Assembly: GCA_948146395.1 (NCBI GenBank)
Contig: OX411546.1
Coordinates: forward strand, 20,973,158-21,037,157
Direction: 5' to 3'
DNA from: Fragum whitleyi
Lineage: Eukaryota; Mollusca; Bivalvia; Cardiida; Cardiidae
Length of the DNA stretch: 64,000 nt
A program made the position numbers and the translations under genes. Under the pieces are notes generated by a model. It was not told the origin of the DNA. It was given only the letters and a program-made list of their open reading frames with translations, and made no database searches. Shown in pieces: positions 1 to 11,615 of the stretch (positions within the stretch are counted from its first letter, which is position 1; the number at the start of each line of letters is the position of its first letter).

Positions 1-959
1 CGACGCTGCATTAACATATTAACGTTACTTTGAGCTTTTTGATCTAAAAATGAAATAAAATTTATCGTTATTCTTTTTTTTCAATTGCGGATTTTTCTGA
101 AATGTTTAAATTTATTTTCGGTTTATGTTATTGTCTTTTTTTTTATTATATCTTCTGTTAGTAAAATTTTATTTTTCATTGATATAAGCGCATAATTAAA
201 TTACGTTTTTGACTTAGTCCTTTCGATTTAATGTGTTGTTTGGTTTGTTTACGGTTGGTTTTTTTATTAAAATCGAAAGGAGTTGATCATCGATACAAGA
301 AGCAATAATCATTGAAATAATGTTAAGATTATTTATTTATTCGATCAAAAGTCTGATTTTCAATAAAATTTAATTTAATTCGAATAAGTAAAGAAATAAT
401 TATACATTAGTAAATAGATGAGAAATGATTTATTTGGTGTTTTATCTCGGTGTTTGTTCTTGACTTTTCCTTTCGATTTTTTGCCTCTTTACCCGCGTAT
501 TGATTTAGCGTGTCTGGGGACTACTTATTTACATAACCACATTTTCACAGACAACAAAGGCGATCGAAGAGGAAAACGACTAGACGAATAAATCCATTAT
601 TTATAAATCCACTAAATCCGGTGTTTTAATAACACCTTACAACACACGTGGACTCGGTCCGCCATGTTACTAAATATATAGAGGCGGGGTCCAAGTTAAA
701 AATACCACCTGACTTATGTCATTAGGACACAAATAGATTATTGGGGCGTGGCATAACTTAAAAATAGTAACATCGTATAGTCACATGATCTGCTGGTCGA
801 GCTAGGTTTTTACAAGAGTCAATCGGGTTTTCACTGCTCGCCCGAACTAAAATTCTTCGTTTTTTACAAATCTATAGTAAATTAAATAGATTTATATAGG
901 ACTCAATGCATATTATAAGTCCCTTATTTCATTTACAACAATAATTTAATATTGTGATT
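1..959. other. AT-rich sequence, no gene seen
   Basis: Strongly A/T-rich with many short T and A runs. I found no reading frame of useful length, no splice-flanked open block and no repeat that I can match elsewhere in the window. It may be ordinary intergenic DNA or the flank of an element beginning before the window. Confidence 0.5.
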
Positions 960-1740
960 ACCTAATAGCAAGTTTTCGGTCCCCTGAGGTTGGGTCCCGC
1001 TGTTCGCCAGTCTGTGGGTATTCTGAATACCCATGGTAACGATTTTTTACATGAAATTATTTATTGTTGCATTAGCCCCTTTTGGCTTTTTTTTTTCCAT
1101 TGTCAATGTTTAACCCGTTTTCTTTTACATCTTTTCTTAATTTTGGTCTGCTGTATTGATATGTATCTTCCCGAACGGGAGAGAACAGGTATGCCAGGAG
1201 ACGTGGGTCCAAGACCTCTCCTGCGCCATATCGTCCATCGGGATGATACAGCAGACCCCGATCGACATTCCCGGCCATGTCGTCCCCTGTATTCCCTTTT
1301 TTTTAATTTTTGTGCAATATCCTGGTCACCTAGCGTCCGGGCGGGGGCCCTACAACATAGGGGTTCCGATGATCGGGGTGGAAACTTTATTCCATCTCGA
1401 TATCACTGTCGTGGGGTACCGACCGGGGGCTTCGGGGCCGGGCGGGGGGCTATTCTGGCCGGGTCTGTCGATCTTTTTAAATTTTTTACCCGATTGGGAC
1501 CTGGTGCTCGGGGTGTCTCTGGTGAATCTCGCATCCTAGAAGTTTTTTGGCTAAGCCCCTTCTACGTGATGCGGGCCTTACACCCGGAGCTCCAGGCAAG
1601 CGCGCAGCGGGGCTCTCCTCGAGGGTCCGTACTATGCACTCTCGCTACCGGCGGAGGTCCATCCACCACAATCTTGGCTCCCTATCTCCTTCAATTTACA
1701 CTCGCCCCCCCCCCCCCCCCTCGAAAAACAACATATATTT
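960..1740. other. GC-rich block of unknown origin, ending in a C16 run
   Basis: Base composition changes abruptly: about 780 bases rich in G/C sit inside A/T-rich DNA and end at a run of 16 C (1705-1720). Three overlapping frames are open here (for example 990-1742), as expected by chance when stop codons are scarce. Their translations are proline/arginine/glycine-rich and show no domain I recognise. It could be a transposon leader, a CpG-island-like segment or a foreign insertion. No second copy was found in the window. Confidence 0.4.
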
Positions 1741-2092
1741 AATTATTACAGATTGATTCGGGGTGGGTGCGTTGACCGAGGGAGTCATGTGAAGATATTA
1801 TCGCAGGCTCTCTCCTAAGACGCGCTCACCCCATCCCTCCCTGTCACACTTCCCGAACTGACACAAAAACAAAAACCCAAAACATTTTTGAGACAATTGG
1901 ACGACTTTCATACTCGCTGTGGATACATTTTATTTTTTGAATTTAATAGGCGCTTTATAGCGCGATTATGGAATGTATAGATCGAATCGAAAAAGATCGC
2001 TCAACTGGGGCAACAGTGCAGAATTTTTAGGTATAGATCAATTTGATGACAATCCCGATTAATAATTAAGAACTACGCATTTTTTCGAACTT

Positions 2093-2435
2093 GTGACCAG
2101 AAGGCCGTAAATCGCTGGTATTATTACGGCGATTTAGGACATTCTGACCACAACTCCTCTAAGTCAAAATTGACGTTGGCCGCGGACTTTTTTTTTGTGT
2201 GTGTGTTGGGAGTCTAAAATTTTAAAGTCATTTTTTCCCAGTTGAGGGATCTTTTACCAGTATTTTCTGGGTAAATCTCACTTCGGTGGGCAAGCCCATA
2301 CACTTTACAGAAAATTCGCATTTGTCCGGTTTGTGACTAGAATGTTTTAACTCATATAGTGGAATATAGGGAGTTACAACATTTTAACCACAAGCACTAA
2401 AAGTCTAATATTGACTCCGTCCGTATTATCTTCTT
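2093..2435. repeat. Two diverged copies of an imperfect palindrome unit
   Basis: Two similar imperfect palindromes lie about 240 bp apart (about 2093-2185 and 2330-2430). Each starts with TTGTGAC[C/T]AGAA and ends with its approximate complement TTCTGACCACAA or TTTTAACCACAA, followed by related 'AGTC-A/T-TTGAC' text. The copies are clearly diverged, so this is an old tandem duplication or two insertions of one foldback element. Confidence 0.4.
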
Positions 2436-2786
2436 ATAAAGGAAAGTCGAAATTTAAGTCATCTTGTAATATTATATATGTAGTACTCAAATTTTGCTAG
2501 GAATTAAATTGAAAGACCATAACGTTTCCAATTTTGGCTTAGGTCAACATCGGTTTATATACATTGTGGCTATGTTTATCAAAATCGTGCATATTGATTT
2601 TGAAAAAAACGCACATTCACAACTTTGGAATTGAATTGTGTCGTTTTTGACACATACTTTTATGCTCCCTCCACATTGAACATACATCGATCCGTCTATC
2701 TTTCTGTATGCATGTCCGTCTGCCTGCGAAATTTTTAACAAGAAAACTATTCAAAGACAATTTAATATTTTGAAACACTACAAAGA

Positions 2787-2905
2787 AATGAGCCTGTGCG
2801 TGATATTTCCAACAATTTCAAATGTACGAAAAACAAAGTCTTTGATTAGCCTGTGCATTTGCACATTCTGACCAGAGTGCTCACTCTGCTTTGTAGATAG
2901 ATTAG
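2787..2905. repeat. Foldback element family E, partial copy
   Basis: Begins TGAGCCTGTGCGTGATATTT and continues through the CCAACAATTTCAAATGT text shared with the copies at 3646, 37500 and 44096. The right half decays after the central 'GCCTGTGCATTTGCACA' hairpin, so this copy is truncated. Confidence 0.55.
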
Positions 2906-3645
2906 GTCTCAAAGCGTCTTTAGACAGTCAGGAACATAGGCGTATCTAGGACTTTAAAATTTATACGCACTCAGAAGGAGACAACCAAGAATATATAGGG
3001 TAAGGCGGTACGAGAACTGTGACAAAAGATGAATGCCCTCCGTCTTCTTATGATTTGAGCGTAGGTGAATGATAAAAGCATCGTAACTTCAGCTTGAATA
3101 AGCTGTAGTTTTGATGTTATGATCATTCATCAACGATTTTTTTCAACAGCGGATTATTTCTTTTACGCACTTGCGTAAATTGCGTAATGAGTATTACGCC
3201 CTTGAGGAAATCTTATATTTTAATGTGTTGTGTATGACCGCTTTGAAAACTCAGTCACGGTATGCACCGTGAACCTTTAATAAACGTCCGTCCAGAATTA
3301 AGTCTTCAATAGAGAGTGTGGTACATTACTTATATAATTTCTGAAAAACAAAAACTCACATATGTTACGTTTTGTACTTAATTTGGCGCTATATTGTACC
3401 AAAGTACCTCTAAGATACGATCAAAATCCTAAGGATTTAGTGTTAGAATTCTCCGCATCTCTATTGACAATCACACCGGAGTATGTTTTCTATCAACCAG
3501 TCTCAATAGCAAACACCGAAAGTGTGACATTACGGGGCGATTCTCGCACCCAAATAACACGCTGTTTTGATAAACGAAAAAAAAAATGGTACAGTTAAGA
3601 ACATGGTGAATTTGACAATTAAATTAGATTATTTTGTAAATAAAT

Positions 3646-3885
3646 TAATTCTGTGCGTGATATTTTCAACAATTTGAAATGTTCGTGACGTGTAAACATT
3701 GAGAGGCCAAGTCAGCCAAAAACTGTAAATATAAAGTTTCCTGATTGTCTACATGTACTTTGAGACCTTGTCTATATACGAAGCGCACAGTAAAGACTCT
3801 GGTCAGTCTGTGCGGATGCACAGGCTGGTCAGAGTCTTTGCTTTGCACTCATTTGAGGTTGTTGGAAATTTCACGCACAGGCTCA
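3646..3885. repeat. Foldback element family E, full copy
   Basis: About 240 bp, near-palindromic overall. The left edge reads CTGTGCGTGATATTTTCAAC and the right edge GTTGGAAATTTCACGCACAG. The centre holds a second inverted pair, ACTCTGGTCAGTCTGTGCGG versus CACAGGCTGGTCAGAGTC. Copies at 37500-37742 and 44096-44341 share this architecture. It is a non-coding foldback/MITE-type repeat; the mobilising transposase is unknown. Confidence 0.7.
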
Positions 3886-4373
3886 ATTTGTAATTTTCAG
3901 AGTGAAATTAAATAAGCTCTAAGAGCAAGTTTTGAATAGGATATAGATTATTGCCAATTTAGTTCAAATTGAACAAAATAAGCGGTATTTTATCATCCAA
4001 TTTTCGATTTTTTACTGATTTTTAAAAAGAAATATAATATGCGTGTACGTCTTCGCAAATTAACCAAACGCTTTCAAATTTATGCTAGTAAATGAACCCA
4101 TGTATTGATGTTTTAGAGCATTTTGATGAAAAGAAATATCAGAACTTTTGAACGACTTTGATAAAACGAGTGATAGACTTGCTTTTAGAGAAGATCTGGG
4201 CGAGCGATTCGGAATATTTTTGCCTTGGAATGAGCGTTAGTTTCCCGAATCTATTAACTGTATTAACTGGTCAAAATGAACTCACAAAGTTAACTATATG
4301 GGCGAGGTCACTTGTTCCATATTTCCATTGATGTTCCAGCATGAAGCGTCAAGAGGTAAGAGTTGCTATGTCA

Positions 4374-4375
<2 letters not shown>

Positions 4376-4428
<53 letters not shown>

Positions 4429-4437
4429 TCTATCTAT

Positions 4438-4496
<59 letters not shown>

Positions 4497-4500
4497 TTTT
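4376..4500. repeat. TTTA tetranucleotide microsatellite
   Basis: A short (TTA)n lead-in becomes about 28 TTTA units with one ATCT interruption. The leucine/isoleucine/tyrosine-rich open frame across it is an artefact of the repeat. Confidence 0.95.
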
Positions 4501-5093
4501 ATTAGTTAACATATTTTCTTCAGGTATATATAAAACTAAAACCTGATTTAAATGCACGAAACGGATTCATTAAAAAATGTGATAAATATTTCGTTTTATT
4601 CCTCCATGGAAACGAAATAATAAAAAAAAAGTTGGATTTTATTTTCTATTTCAAATGATTTTATGGCGTCAACGGTAAAAACTAAATATTTTGAAAGCTT
4701 ATCGAATGCATAACAATTCAAACAATATCGTATTTATGCAACTTTATTGCTCAGATCGGCCTGTCTATACTGTGCATTATTTATAGCTTCTGATTCAAAG
4801 CGTCTGATCACATTAAGAGAATTTGGTCGTGGACCTTTATAATTCCGTAATATTTCGGAACTCATGATCTTGCAATGTTCACCGAGGTCTCACACTTGGA
4901 AGTATTTGAAGATTTGTTCAAATAAACACGTGAAATTAATTTTCTCGTTGGGAAAAGATTCTTGAGGTAAATTAAAACTTTCTATATTTCCAAAAGGGCG
5001 TTTTTTTCCTATATCTTTCGTTTATTTTACGTATATTCTATTCTAAGAATCTAAAGATCTTTTGAACGTGCTTAACTTATTCGACAATTAAAC

Positions 5094-5341
5094 TTAACCC
5101 TTTTCATGCTGCACCCGGAATATTCCTACTTTGACAGGAGGTATAGACAAAGATCAGCCTGCACATATGTGCAGTCTTATCTTAGTTCATACCACCTGAA
5201 GTTCATTTTTTAACCAGAAAGGTGGAAAACAATGCATTTTCGAAATCAATACTCACTCACATTCGGCAACTTGCAGTGCTTTCAGCACTTTGATTTTATA
5301 TTTATTTTGCAAAGATTTCAATTCAGCATGATTAGGGTTAA
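5094..5341. mobile_element. MITE family H with TTAA at both ends
   Basis: About 248 bp bounded by TTAACCCTTTTCATGCTG on the left and CAGCATGATTAGGGTTAA on the right, an imperfect terminal inverted repeat with TTAA at each edge. The interior is non-coding and carries GATCAGCCTGCACATATGTG. Decayed relatives lie near 40720-40890 and 49490-49605. A TTAA target is typical of piggyBac-type transposition, but the ends lack an obvious piggyBac CCC start, so that assignment is open. Confidence 0.65.
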
Positions 5342-7494
5342 TTATGCGCTCTTTTTGGGATAACCGGGGGGGGGGGGGGGGGGGTTCATGTTATCAATTT
5401 GAAAACTTGAATGAATTAAATGAATATCTTTTAAAATAACCGTGTATTCTACACAATGTCCGCAAATATCTTGTGTGCACTCCAGAGGTCATTTTTATGG
5501 CCAGTATGTCTTGAAACCCCGTCAGAAAAAGGAAAAAATGAATTTGCTATTCCATATCTTTCGCGAACAGTTTAAAAGTTTGCGAAATGTTGGTTAGTCA
5601 ACTGTAAAATTCCGAGGTTGTGCAAGACTAAAAAATGCGTATACATAAGTCGCGCGTTAATCGTTCCTGCGTGCGAAACACGACGTAACGCCAAAAGAAC
5701 GTAATTTCTTACCGTTTTTATACGTACATTATGATTCTGTTTTAGCAGTGTTCAGAGAATACAGACCTATTTTCTTGTGTTATTTTGAAATACATTAAAT
5801 TCTGAATCACAAGTCTGGATATTAGGCACATTTTATATTGGCTTCAAACTGATTTCCTGATAAATACTTAGATCAGCAACACTTACTAGATTGACTTTGA
5901 CTGGAAAGCAATATATATGAAATGCATGTTGTTTTTTTTTTTTTTATTTTTACTTTTTTTTATTTATTTATTTATTTTATTTTTCAGACCCTATTCTTTC
6001 TATGTTTTGATCAATCCATCGGTCTATCAAAGAACAAATATTTATTTAATGAATATGATCAAATTAATCTTTGAAAAGGGAACACAAAGAACAAATCCTA
6101 TCTATTTTTTTCATACAGAGAAAGCTTGAACTTCAAAATCCGTTCACTTAACTTTTGTTTTATTAGCGATAGAGATTTTCTGTTAATACGTATGGTTAAA
6201 TAAGCACGTCAATCGAGAGAATTACTTAACTATGGTATAACACAGAAATAAAGGACACAGTACACTCTTTGGATAGATATACATTTAACTCACATATAAA
6301 CGAGATTTCGGAAACTATATTTACTTTTCAACATTGTGTACAAATAAACATATTTTAAAAAATCATCCATAAATATTTTAAGTCATTTCATAGGAAAATT
6401 AACCATTTCACAGAAAAAATACACATATATATCGCCAATAAAATGCCCAACGATACATTTTTTTAACATTTTGAATATCACGAGTTAGCTAAAGAATTTT
6501 ACTTTAATGTTTCGTACAGTTCATTTTAAAACCCTAATAAAATATTTAATTTTGTTCATATTTTCGCAAAGAAAGGGTTTTTAAAACCGGTTATTCTTTA
6601 GGACGGACATTTGACTTATTTCATATTATAGTAGCATTTATTTCTGTCCGAAAAATAATGATATTCAAAATTTGATCAAAACAAAATATCTTGTTGAACA
6701 TGGTCATTTTGAATTTCTTAATCAACACGTTTTCACTATGTTCTAGCATTCATTTTGTTTGTATGTTTCTTAAATTTTCTATAAAATGAACATGATGAAG
6801 GTAAATGGATCTTATATTCATTAAATCATAATGATCGAAAGTTTGGTCTATTCATATGATACCTATTTTAGCCATTGTATATAGATCCGTTTTGCTAAAT
6901 GTCAAATTAGCATTACATTGTTAATTTTTTAACGCCACCTTTATAGAACGGTACCTCTATACCGAAAATCGCTCGGGACATTTCTAAGTACTTGATTTTC
7001 ATTGTCATAGATAATTTTACTTTTTATTATTTATTCTAGTAAAATTCCTTTCAGGCCGAAAAGTGGACAAATATCACATCCATAGATTAAGTAATTAATT
7101 CTGACACTAATCGCTATTTATAGATATGCTTAAAACTTTGCAAAAGTTCGAAACTAAATGTTACGCGGGAAATCGAAAAACACGGATGTTTTATGAAACA
7201 TTGCGTCCTTTTTTAATTGGATATATCAATCGGATTTTGTGATAATGTATCAGTTGAACGCGAATTTCGTGACAATTTGTTTGATACCTTTCGCTAAATT
7301 ATCTTATGAAATTTCATGGAATTATCGACGTTGAAAGAGCAACAGTAGTGACGTTTTTATAACAGGAACGATTAATGTGTGACGTATGTATAACAAATTA
7401 ATTGGCCAAAAATAATTTGAATGGATTAAGGTGATATCATATTACATTAAACTAATATTATATGGTTGTTCTTTTTATTTGTTGCTGTTTTTAG
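5342..7494. other. Upstream flank of the gene; start exon not located
   Basis: A/T-rich sequence containing a G19 run (5366-5384) and T-rich tracts. The gene's first coding exon must lie here or before the window, because the open block at 7495 opens in phase at a splice acceptor and has no in-frame ATG near its start. I could not pick a convincing ATG plus donor pair or a promoter. The last 25 bases are pyrimidine-rich and form a good acceptor tract. Confidence 0.5.
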
Positions 7495-7702
7495 GCATAT
7501 CTTTACAGTCTGTTAGGCTGTCTAATCCTTTCCATTGTGATACAAAATGCAGACCAAAGCGCAATATACAACATCACGGTACAAGAAAAGCAGATTTTAG
7601 ACGTTTTATGCCCCGAGGTTGATATTTGTGACGTGAATGCGACGTCGGCTGTGTTGGCACCGAATGGATTGATTAGGCGAGGTTTTGTATCGTGTTGCAA
7701 AG
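7495..7702 (+). CDS. Exon (first found) of a cysteine-rich secreted/receptor ectodomain protein
   Basis: Coding block after a pyrimidine-rich tract ending TTTTTAG, closed by the donor AAAG/GTAAGG at 7703. Residues 1-15 (AYLYSLLGCLILSIV) form a hydrophobic core typical of a signal peptide; its start codon and basic n-region must lie in an exon not located. The mature part has N-glycosylation sites at NIT and NAT and cysteines in LCPEVDIC. It ends SCCK, the first half of a somatomedin-B-like cluster completed in the next exon. The exon ends one base into a codon, and the next exon supplies the other two. Function unknown. The in-phase join and cysteine continuity make it a real exon; the left edge could be a few bases off. 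Confidence 0.75.
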
Positions 7703-9224
7703 GTAAGGAATTTATTCGACTTATTAGGCTAAATTTGCTAAGCAATACCCAACAAAAGTTTATATTGATCTCTTGAAAAGTCAAATCTAACCCGAAAATC
7801 TTGGTAATTTTAGTTCGTATAAATACAGTAAAATTTTTATTAAGGTACCACTTGCGGAACTACCAAAAAAGCGTTGTTAAAGATAATGGTCGCTTAGTAC
7901 ACGTTTTGTTGGCAAATGATAAACGTAACTGATGCAATATGTATGTTATTGAGAATGTCGCAATAATCCTTTATTATACTGCAAAGAAAATTCGAGCATT
8001 TTCATTGGTTAATGAAGACCTGACAAACATTGATATCTACGGCCGCTCCGGTATAACTTCTAATGCGCCCCGCCGTGAACATAGACTAAAAATCGAAACG
8101 GTAATGGCAGCCATGATTATTTCGCTTCGCTGATAACACGACCCGAATATTCACGCTAGGAAACTATTGAAAAGCATGTAAAATAATAATGTGCAAATTA
8201 AAATGATATAGATGTCAATAAATACGTTAAGTTTTACAAATCTATCTATTTAAAGTACCAAGTTTCTCGCAGGTTCAGCCGACAAACGCTTTCATATCAC
8301 AACAGCGCAGAGTGTAGTAGTGTGACGTCACAACTATAAATGACGTCACTTTGTACAAGTTTCCTTTTCATAGGGGCGCATTAAGGGATATTGGTGGTTT
8401 AAACGAAATCGGTTTCTAATAACGCCTTAAATAGACAAAAGACAGATATTTAGCCCCCAAACCTCATTGAGACGATACTAGTGGGGTTTAATAACAAAGG
8501 ATCCATTCACAATAATTTTGGGACCAGTTTTATCTACTTGCTAAGTTATTTTGATTTAAAGAACGGACCTTTGAAAACGGTCGCTTAATAGAAGTGGTCG
8601 CTCCAGCAAGATGAATTGTATATTCATCAGTGAACCTCTACTCATTCTTTCGTGTATATGGGCTTAGTTAAACGCTTTGAATTCCTTAATTCATCTCTTA
8701 CACATGTTACTTTTGTAATTTATTTGAATATTTCTATAATGAAACAAACATAATAACATTTGTAGATTTTGTACCTGGTTAGAAATATTAATAAGTTCTT
8801 CTCAATGTCATTATTATTCATTTTTTTTCTCTTTTTTTTTTCAATACTTCAAAGATTTTAAGTGTCAAGCTTGCTAAAATTTACTAAGGATGTTTGTCTT
8901 TGCTTAAATTAGACCCCTTTTGATTTTAATTGAATATCCAACTCGTCTCAAAGGAAAAAGGTACCTTATAGACAATTCTCTTAATACCAGTCTATAGGTC
9001 AAACGTTTCGGCCCATTCTTTCTAAAATGTCAGAAGGAAGGAACCTATTGAGTTTGGAGGCATTTAAATTTATGTCATGGGAAAAAAGCCTAATAAACAA
9101 TTTTCTTGAAATTACTCTAGGATCACAATTTTGACTCAATCTTTCTCTAGTTTATACTAATTTATTTTAGTTCGATTGCGACGAAAAATCGCTCTCGAAG
9201 GCTCAATCCTGATGTTTTCACGCC
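7703..9224 (+). other. Intron 1, proximal part
   Basis: Intron 1 runs 7703-11615 (GTAAGG ... TTTTTTATCAG). This portion has no repeat family matched elsewhere in the window and no open block flanked by splice signals. It carries two perfect TGACGTCA palindromes. Confidence 0.6.
8323..8348. promoter_or_regulatory. Paired TGACGTCA (CRE-type) palindromes
   Basis: Perfect TGACGTCA octamers at 8323-8330 and 8341-8348, 18 bp start to start. This is the consensus site of CREB/ATF bZIP factors. Whether it acts as an intronic enhancer here is unknown. The same octamer or core recurs in repeats elsewhere (near 13548, 32871, 35798, 63414), so it may simply be repeat-derived. Confidence 0.3.
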
Positions 9225-9416
9225 CCTGAGAGAGAGGCAGTGGTTTAAACCCACTGCTACCCAATTTTACAGCTGGGTGAACTAGGGCTGGCTATTAAGT
9301 GTTTTGCCCACATACACACCCCTGCGACAGTGGGGCTCGAACCACGGACCTCCAGGTCACGGGTCAAGTGTATTTACCACTAGGCCACCGAGGCAGTCAG
9401 GCCACCGAGGCAGTCT
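9225..9416 (-). repeat. tRNA-derived SINE, second type (family G)
   Basis: Read on the minus strand, it begins GCCTCGGTGGCCTAGTGGTA, a pol III A-box-like start, followed by a B-box GGTTCGAGCCCC and then a non-tRNA body rich in CAGTGGG text. The 5' head is partly duplicated: GCCACCGAGGCAGTC occurs twice in a row at about 9382-9415. A weak related head lies near 46975-47040. It is distinct from the commoner family F SINE. Not a functional tRNA, because the anticodon arm does not fold cleanly. Confidence 0.65.
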
Positions 9417-9920
9417 CTTTCTCTAATGGGCTCAGGATCTTTGTCTGGTCATTAGAAAGAATCCTATCGATTTTGATTGCATTCCGAGGTATCTCATGGG
9501 AGAAGGAGCGTGATAAATAATGTCCTTATTCTATGTTGTGGTATTGTTGATTTCGCCTTTTGTTGTCATACGGTGGTCTAAGTTGTGCCCTGGTTTTTTA
9601 TCTTTCCTTTATTAAAAGGCCGAAGAGAAATAACGCATAATGAATAACTAAGGATTGTGCTTACTTCCCTTGTTAAGTTGAAGCCCAGTATCGCGCCACT
9701 GGCACTTATCTAGTATACAATCTAATTGTAAGCAGATAACCATCAACTTTACAAGAATGTCTGCTTTTTCAAGACATGGAATAATTTTTCCAAGCAGCTT
9801 TAATGTGTCCATCATGTACAAGTTGTGATAACAAGAAATAACGCATCACGAAGGCCCCCTTTTCCAAGAGTCATGAATCAAATCACTTAAACATATAGAC
9901 AGTTGATAGAGCACGTCCTA

Positions 9921-10362
9921 CAGTTAACAACATCGTGAAATTGACAATGTGAAAGATTTTGGAATGATTGAGGACTGAAATTGAATGAGTTTGTGGAGCG
10001 AGTTTTGAGTGAATTTAAAGGGAAGTAGTCAAATATCGCAAACTTTGTTCAGGATGAACAAAAATTAGCGAAATAGATTACCTCCCTTTAATAAAATATG
10101 CATATGAGTTATTTAGATAAATTCCTGTTTGTTCAAAAACCTATTAGACGCTTCCTATTTGAATTATATCAGTGAAATAGCAATTTTTCTCTAACCAAAT
10201 TTATTTTGAATGACGTTGTTGAGTCTATAATTTTCAGTGGGTTTGAGCGTTTTTGAATGGTTTGAGTGAGTGTTTGGAATGAATGAATGAATGGAGCGTT
10301 GGGTGCACGATTTAGAATGGTTTTGATTGAGACGAATATCAATTTCACGATGTAACGAACTG
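9921..10362. mobile_element. MITE family A copy 1 (TA target duplication)
   Basis: 442 bp flanked by TA on both sides. The left end reads CAGTTAACAACATCGTGAAA, complementary to the right end TTTCACGATGTAACGAACTG. Family hallmarks: TTTGTTCAGGATGAACAAAA (an internal palindrome), GGAGCGAGTTTTGAGTG, and TGAATGAATGGAGCG near the right end. There is no coding potential. TA duplication and short inverted ends fit a non-autonomous Tc1/mariner-type element (inference). It lies in intron 1. Confidence 0.85.
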
Positions 10363-10386
10363 TAAGGATCATGTATATTATATTAA

Positions 10387-10806
10387 ACGGGACGATTTTT
10401 AGTGACGTGACAACCCATAGAACTTATACCCATAGCCCGATCAGAAATTAACGAAGAAATATGAAAGAGCATGTTCCAAGGATCATTCTGGTGAAGTTTG
10501 GTTGAATTCTAAGTAGTAGTTCCAGAGGAGAAGGTTTTTTATATATTTTGTATATGGGACCATTTTTGGTGACGTGACACCCATAGCACCAATGTTATCA
10601 ACCCGAATGGAATGCAGCGAAGAAATCTGACAGAGCATTTCCCAATGTTCATTCCTAAAATTATTGGAAGAATTCTAAGCAGTAGTTTCAGAGAATCTGT
10701 GTAAAGAAAAAGTTAAAGGACGTACCTACTGGCGCACTGACGTACTATCGACGGACACCAGGCCAACGCAATAGCCCCGCTGGACTAAGTCCAGTGGAGC
10801 TAGAAA
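10387..10806 (+). repeat. Diverged tandem duplication, period about 168 bp
   Basis: GGGACGATTTTTAGTGACGT at 10388 recurs as GGGACCATTTTTGGTGACGT at 10556, and 'GAATTCTAAG[T/C]AGTAGTT[C/T]CAGAG' closes both units. A tail with 'GGACACCAGGCCAACGCAAT' follows. The text resembles dispersed repeats common in molluscan genomes (from memory). Non-coding, within intron 1. Confidence 0.6.
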
Positions 10807-11314
10807 ACTTTGCATGGAATCTTTATACAAATTATGTATGTTAACAATAAGATTTTTTAAGTCAATCTTTGTCATACTGAAGAAAAAAAGATGTCAAACT
10901 TTTATAAAAGTCAAAGTGCTGAAAGCACTGATACACTATGTAAGTAGATATGTATTTTTAAAAATGGTTCCTGAAAATAAGCCCTTTGTTGTTGGGTTCT
11001 GACTTTCACATCTATGAAAATAAAACACAACAGTTTTTTGAAAAAGAAAACTTCTTCTCCCAACCAAAAATATTATATTTCGCATGACATTTTTATCTAA
11101 AACCCTTCATCATAAAACTTAAATCATAGCACCAACTTGAATATAAGCCCCGTCTTCTTGTATACTGGATTTTACATAAAAATAAGGAACAATATCTTCA
11201 AAAAATCTTCTAAGCCTTAACCATATATCATAAAACTCTGATATTTTGCACGACACATCACTGAGCGATATAGGCCCATCAACGGTCCTCTTGACAATTT
11301 TAAGCTCGGTTAAC

Positions 11315-11563
11315 ATCAGAGCCCGAGGCTAAAAATGTTATCTCATTCTCAATTAAAAATTTTCTCAAATTTCAATTTGACATTAAAGCCGTAATTCTGC
11401 TTTAATACTCATTTCAATGTATTAACATAAAAGATAATATTAATAAGTTGTTATAAATAACAACTTATCAACAATATCTTTTATTTTAATACGTTCATTA
11501 AAATCTTAAGTTTGAGAAAATTATCTGTTGAGCCCGAGAAAAGTTTTATAACCTCGGGTCCGG
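11315..11563. mobile_element. Foldback element family J copy 1
   Basis: About 250 bp that fold back on themselves around a perfect centre, AATAAGTTGTTATAAATAAC plus AACTTAT. Outer arms are AGCCCGAGGCTAAAAATGTT and the complementary AGTTTTATAACCTCGGGTCC. Copies at 26303-26531 and, truncated, 12928-13112 share the outer arm and the 'TTGAAATT/AATTTCAA' inner text. It ends 50 bp before exon 2. Confidence 0.7.
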
Positions 11564-11615
11564 ATAGTCTTAAACAAAATCTCATGTCAGACCCTATTTT
11601 GTTCTTTTTTATCAG

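Noticed and set aside
990..1742. 250-residue frame
   Set aside because: It lies in a GC-rich block where three frames are open together, has low-complexity Pro/Arg/Gly content and no domain.
4298..4546. Hydrophobic membrane-like small protein
   Set aside because: Translation of a TTTA microsatellite.
7431..7622. Hydrophobic frame overlapping exon 1 as a possible signal-peptide start
   Set aside because: It begins at GTG, not ATG, and is in a different phase from the exon, which joins cleanly to exons 2 and 3.
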